The notes under the pieces are model-generated. The model had not been told where the DNA came from. It worked only from the letters and a program-made list of their open reading frames with translations, and searched no databases. From NCBI GenBank assembly GCA_903859225.1, contig CAIOLV010000053.1:1-6162 (forward strand): a DNA stretch of 6,162 nucleotides, given 5' to 3'. Each line of letters begins with the position of its first letter. Positions within the stretch are counted from its first letter, which is position 1. The stretch is from an uncultured bacterium. GTDB taxonomy: Bacteria; Bipolaricaulota; Bipolaricaulia; UBA7950; UBA9294. The translations under genes were made by a program, and so were the position numbers. Of the stretch, positions 5,550 through 6,162 are shown piece by piece.

Positions 5550-6162
5550 ACAAGCTGGCGTTCATCGACGAAGCCCTGGCCGATCTGCGCGAGAAGGGCC
5601 TGTACAACACGATTCGCACCGTGGAGAGTTCGGTCGGAGCGTGGGTGACGATCGAGGGGAAGCGCGTTCTCAACATGTGTTCGAACAACTACCTCGGGTT
5701 CGCGAATGACCCACGGCTGTGCAAGGCGGCGAAGCGCGCGATCGACGAATTCGGCGTCGGACCCGGCGCGGTGCGCTCGATTGCCGGAACCATGAGCCTG
5801 CACCTGGAGCTGGAGAGGCGGATCGCGGAGTTCAAGGGCACGGAGGCCGCCCTGTCGGTGCAGTCGGGGCTCAACACGAATCTTGCGACCATTCCACTCC
5901 TCATGGATAAGGACGACATCCTGTTCACCGACGAGTTGAACCACGCGTCGATCATCGATGGAGTACGGCTGACGAAGGCGCAGCGCGCCATTTACCCCCA
6001 TCGCGACGTGGATGCCCTCGCGCGACTCTTGGAGGAGAACAAGGCGATTGCCAAGAAGCTGATCATCACCGACGGGGTGTTCTCGATGGACGGCGACCTC
6101 GCGCCGCTACCGGGGATCGTCGATGTCGCAGAGCGGTACGGAGCGATGGTCATGGTGGACGA
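5546..6162 (+). CDS. kbl: Glycine C-acetyltransferase (2-amino-3-ketobutyrate CoA ligase), N-terminal half; 3' end outside window
   Basis: Partial gene: the first 205 residues of a protein expected to be about 395-400 long. It belongs to the PLP-dependent alpha-oxoamine synthase family. Recognised by CSNNYLGFAN (45-54), the glycine-rich GVGPGAVRSIAGT (70-82), the QSGLNTN segment (106-112), DELNHASIIDGVRL (129-142) with H133 stacking on PLP, and TDGVFSMDGDLAPLPG. The window ends in the VMVDD motif, whose Asp contacts the pyridine nitrogen; the PLP-binding lysine lies beyond it. The NHASIIDGVRL wording fits Kbl better than BioF, whose equivalent segment differs. Kbl converts 2-amino-3-oxobutyrate plus CoA to glycine and acetyl-CoA, the second step of threonine breakdown after threonine dehydrogenase (tdh). 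No tdh is visible; it may follow. Some thermophile homologues also act in biotin synthesis, so dual activity is possible. Start: the ATG overlaps the previous stop as ATGA, with a purine-rich GAGAGGGGAAAGG just upstream (5532-5544). Confidence 0.87.
   Translation, partial: MNKLAFIDEALADLREKGLYNTIRTVESSVGAWVTIEGKRVLNMCSNNYLGFANDPRLCKAAKRAIDEFGVGPGAVRSIAGTMSLHLELERRIAEFKGTEAALSVQSGLNTNLATIPLLMDKDDILFTDELNHASIIDGVRLTKAQRAIYPHRDVDALARLLEENKAIAKKLIITDGVFSMDGDLAPLPGIVDVAERYGAMVMVD

Noticed and set aside
5465..6001. 178-codon open frame on the - strand opposite the AhpD-like gene and kbl
   Set aside because: It covers the conserved PLP-enzyme motifs on the opposite strand; its own translation shows no domain.

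Overview
The window carries the ribosomal-stalk/RNA polymerase gene cluster of a GC-rich bacterium, read entirely on the + strand with almost no non-coding DNA. In order it holds the 3' part of rplA (L1), rplJ (L10), rplL (L7/L12), rpoB (RNA polymerase beta), a Nudix hydrolase resembling diadenosine tetraphosphate hydrolases, a small AhpD-like CxxC protein, and the 5' half of a glycine C-acetyltransferase gene (kbl). All the genes look intact apart from truncation at the two window edges. I see no mobile element, CRISPR array, tRNA or rRNA.

Organism: the sequence is clearly GC-rich (I estimate somewhat over 60%, not counted). RpoB is short (1110 residues), near the Thermus length and without the large lineage inserts of the E. 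coli protein. L10 has an extended C-terminal helix of the kind linked to heptameric stalks in thermophiles. The kbl product resembles those of deep-branching thermophilic or anaerobic bacteria. Together these suggest a deep-branching, perhaps thermophilic or environmental lineage, but the phylum cannot be fixed by eye.

Layout: positions 1-1290 are the tightly packed ribosomal genes, with gaps of 9 and 3 bp. The only sizeable gap (1291-1378, 88 bp) separates rplL from rpoB and holds a strong hairpin followed by a short T-rich stretch, probably an attenuator that sets the ratio of stalk proteins to polymerase. rpoB fills 1379-4711. Where rpoC is normally found there is instead a small metabolic and housekeeping run: Nudix (overlapping rpoB by 20 bp), AhpD-like (12 bp gap) and kbl (ATGA overlap). 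The spacing predicts a single transcript running from the ribosomal genes through the polymerase gene into nucleotide clean-up, thiol redox and threonine/glycine metabolism.

The points most worth a second look are: (1) the missing rpoC; (2) a rifampicin-pocket sequence with several departures from consensus, including Asn at the E. coli Ser531 position; (3) a one-residue deletion and charge changes just after it, in fork loop 2; (4) the rplL-rpoB hairpin; (5) a regular 11-residue repeat in the L10 C-terminal helix; (6) the lack of room for a normal L10 leader. I found no clear sign of an entirely new system; the unusual features are variations within a core housekeeping locus.
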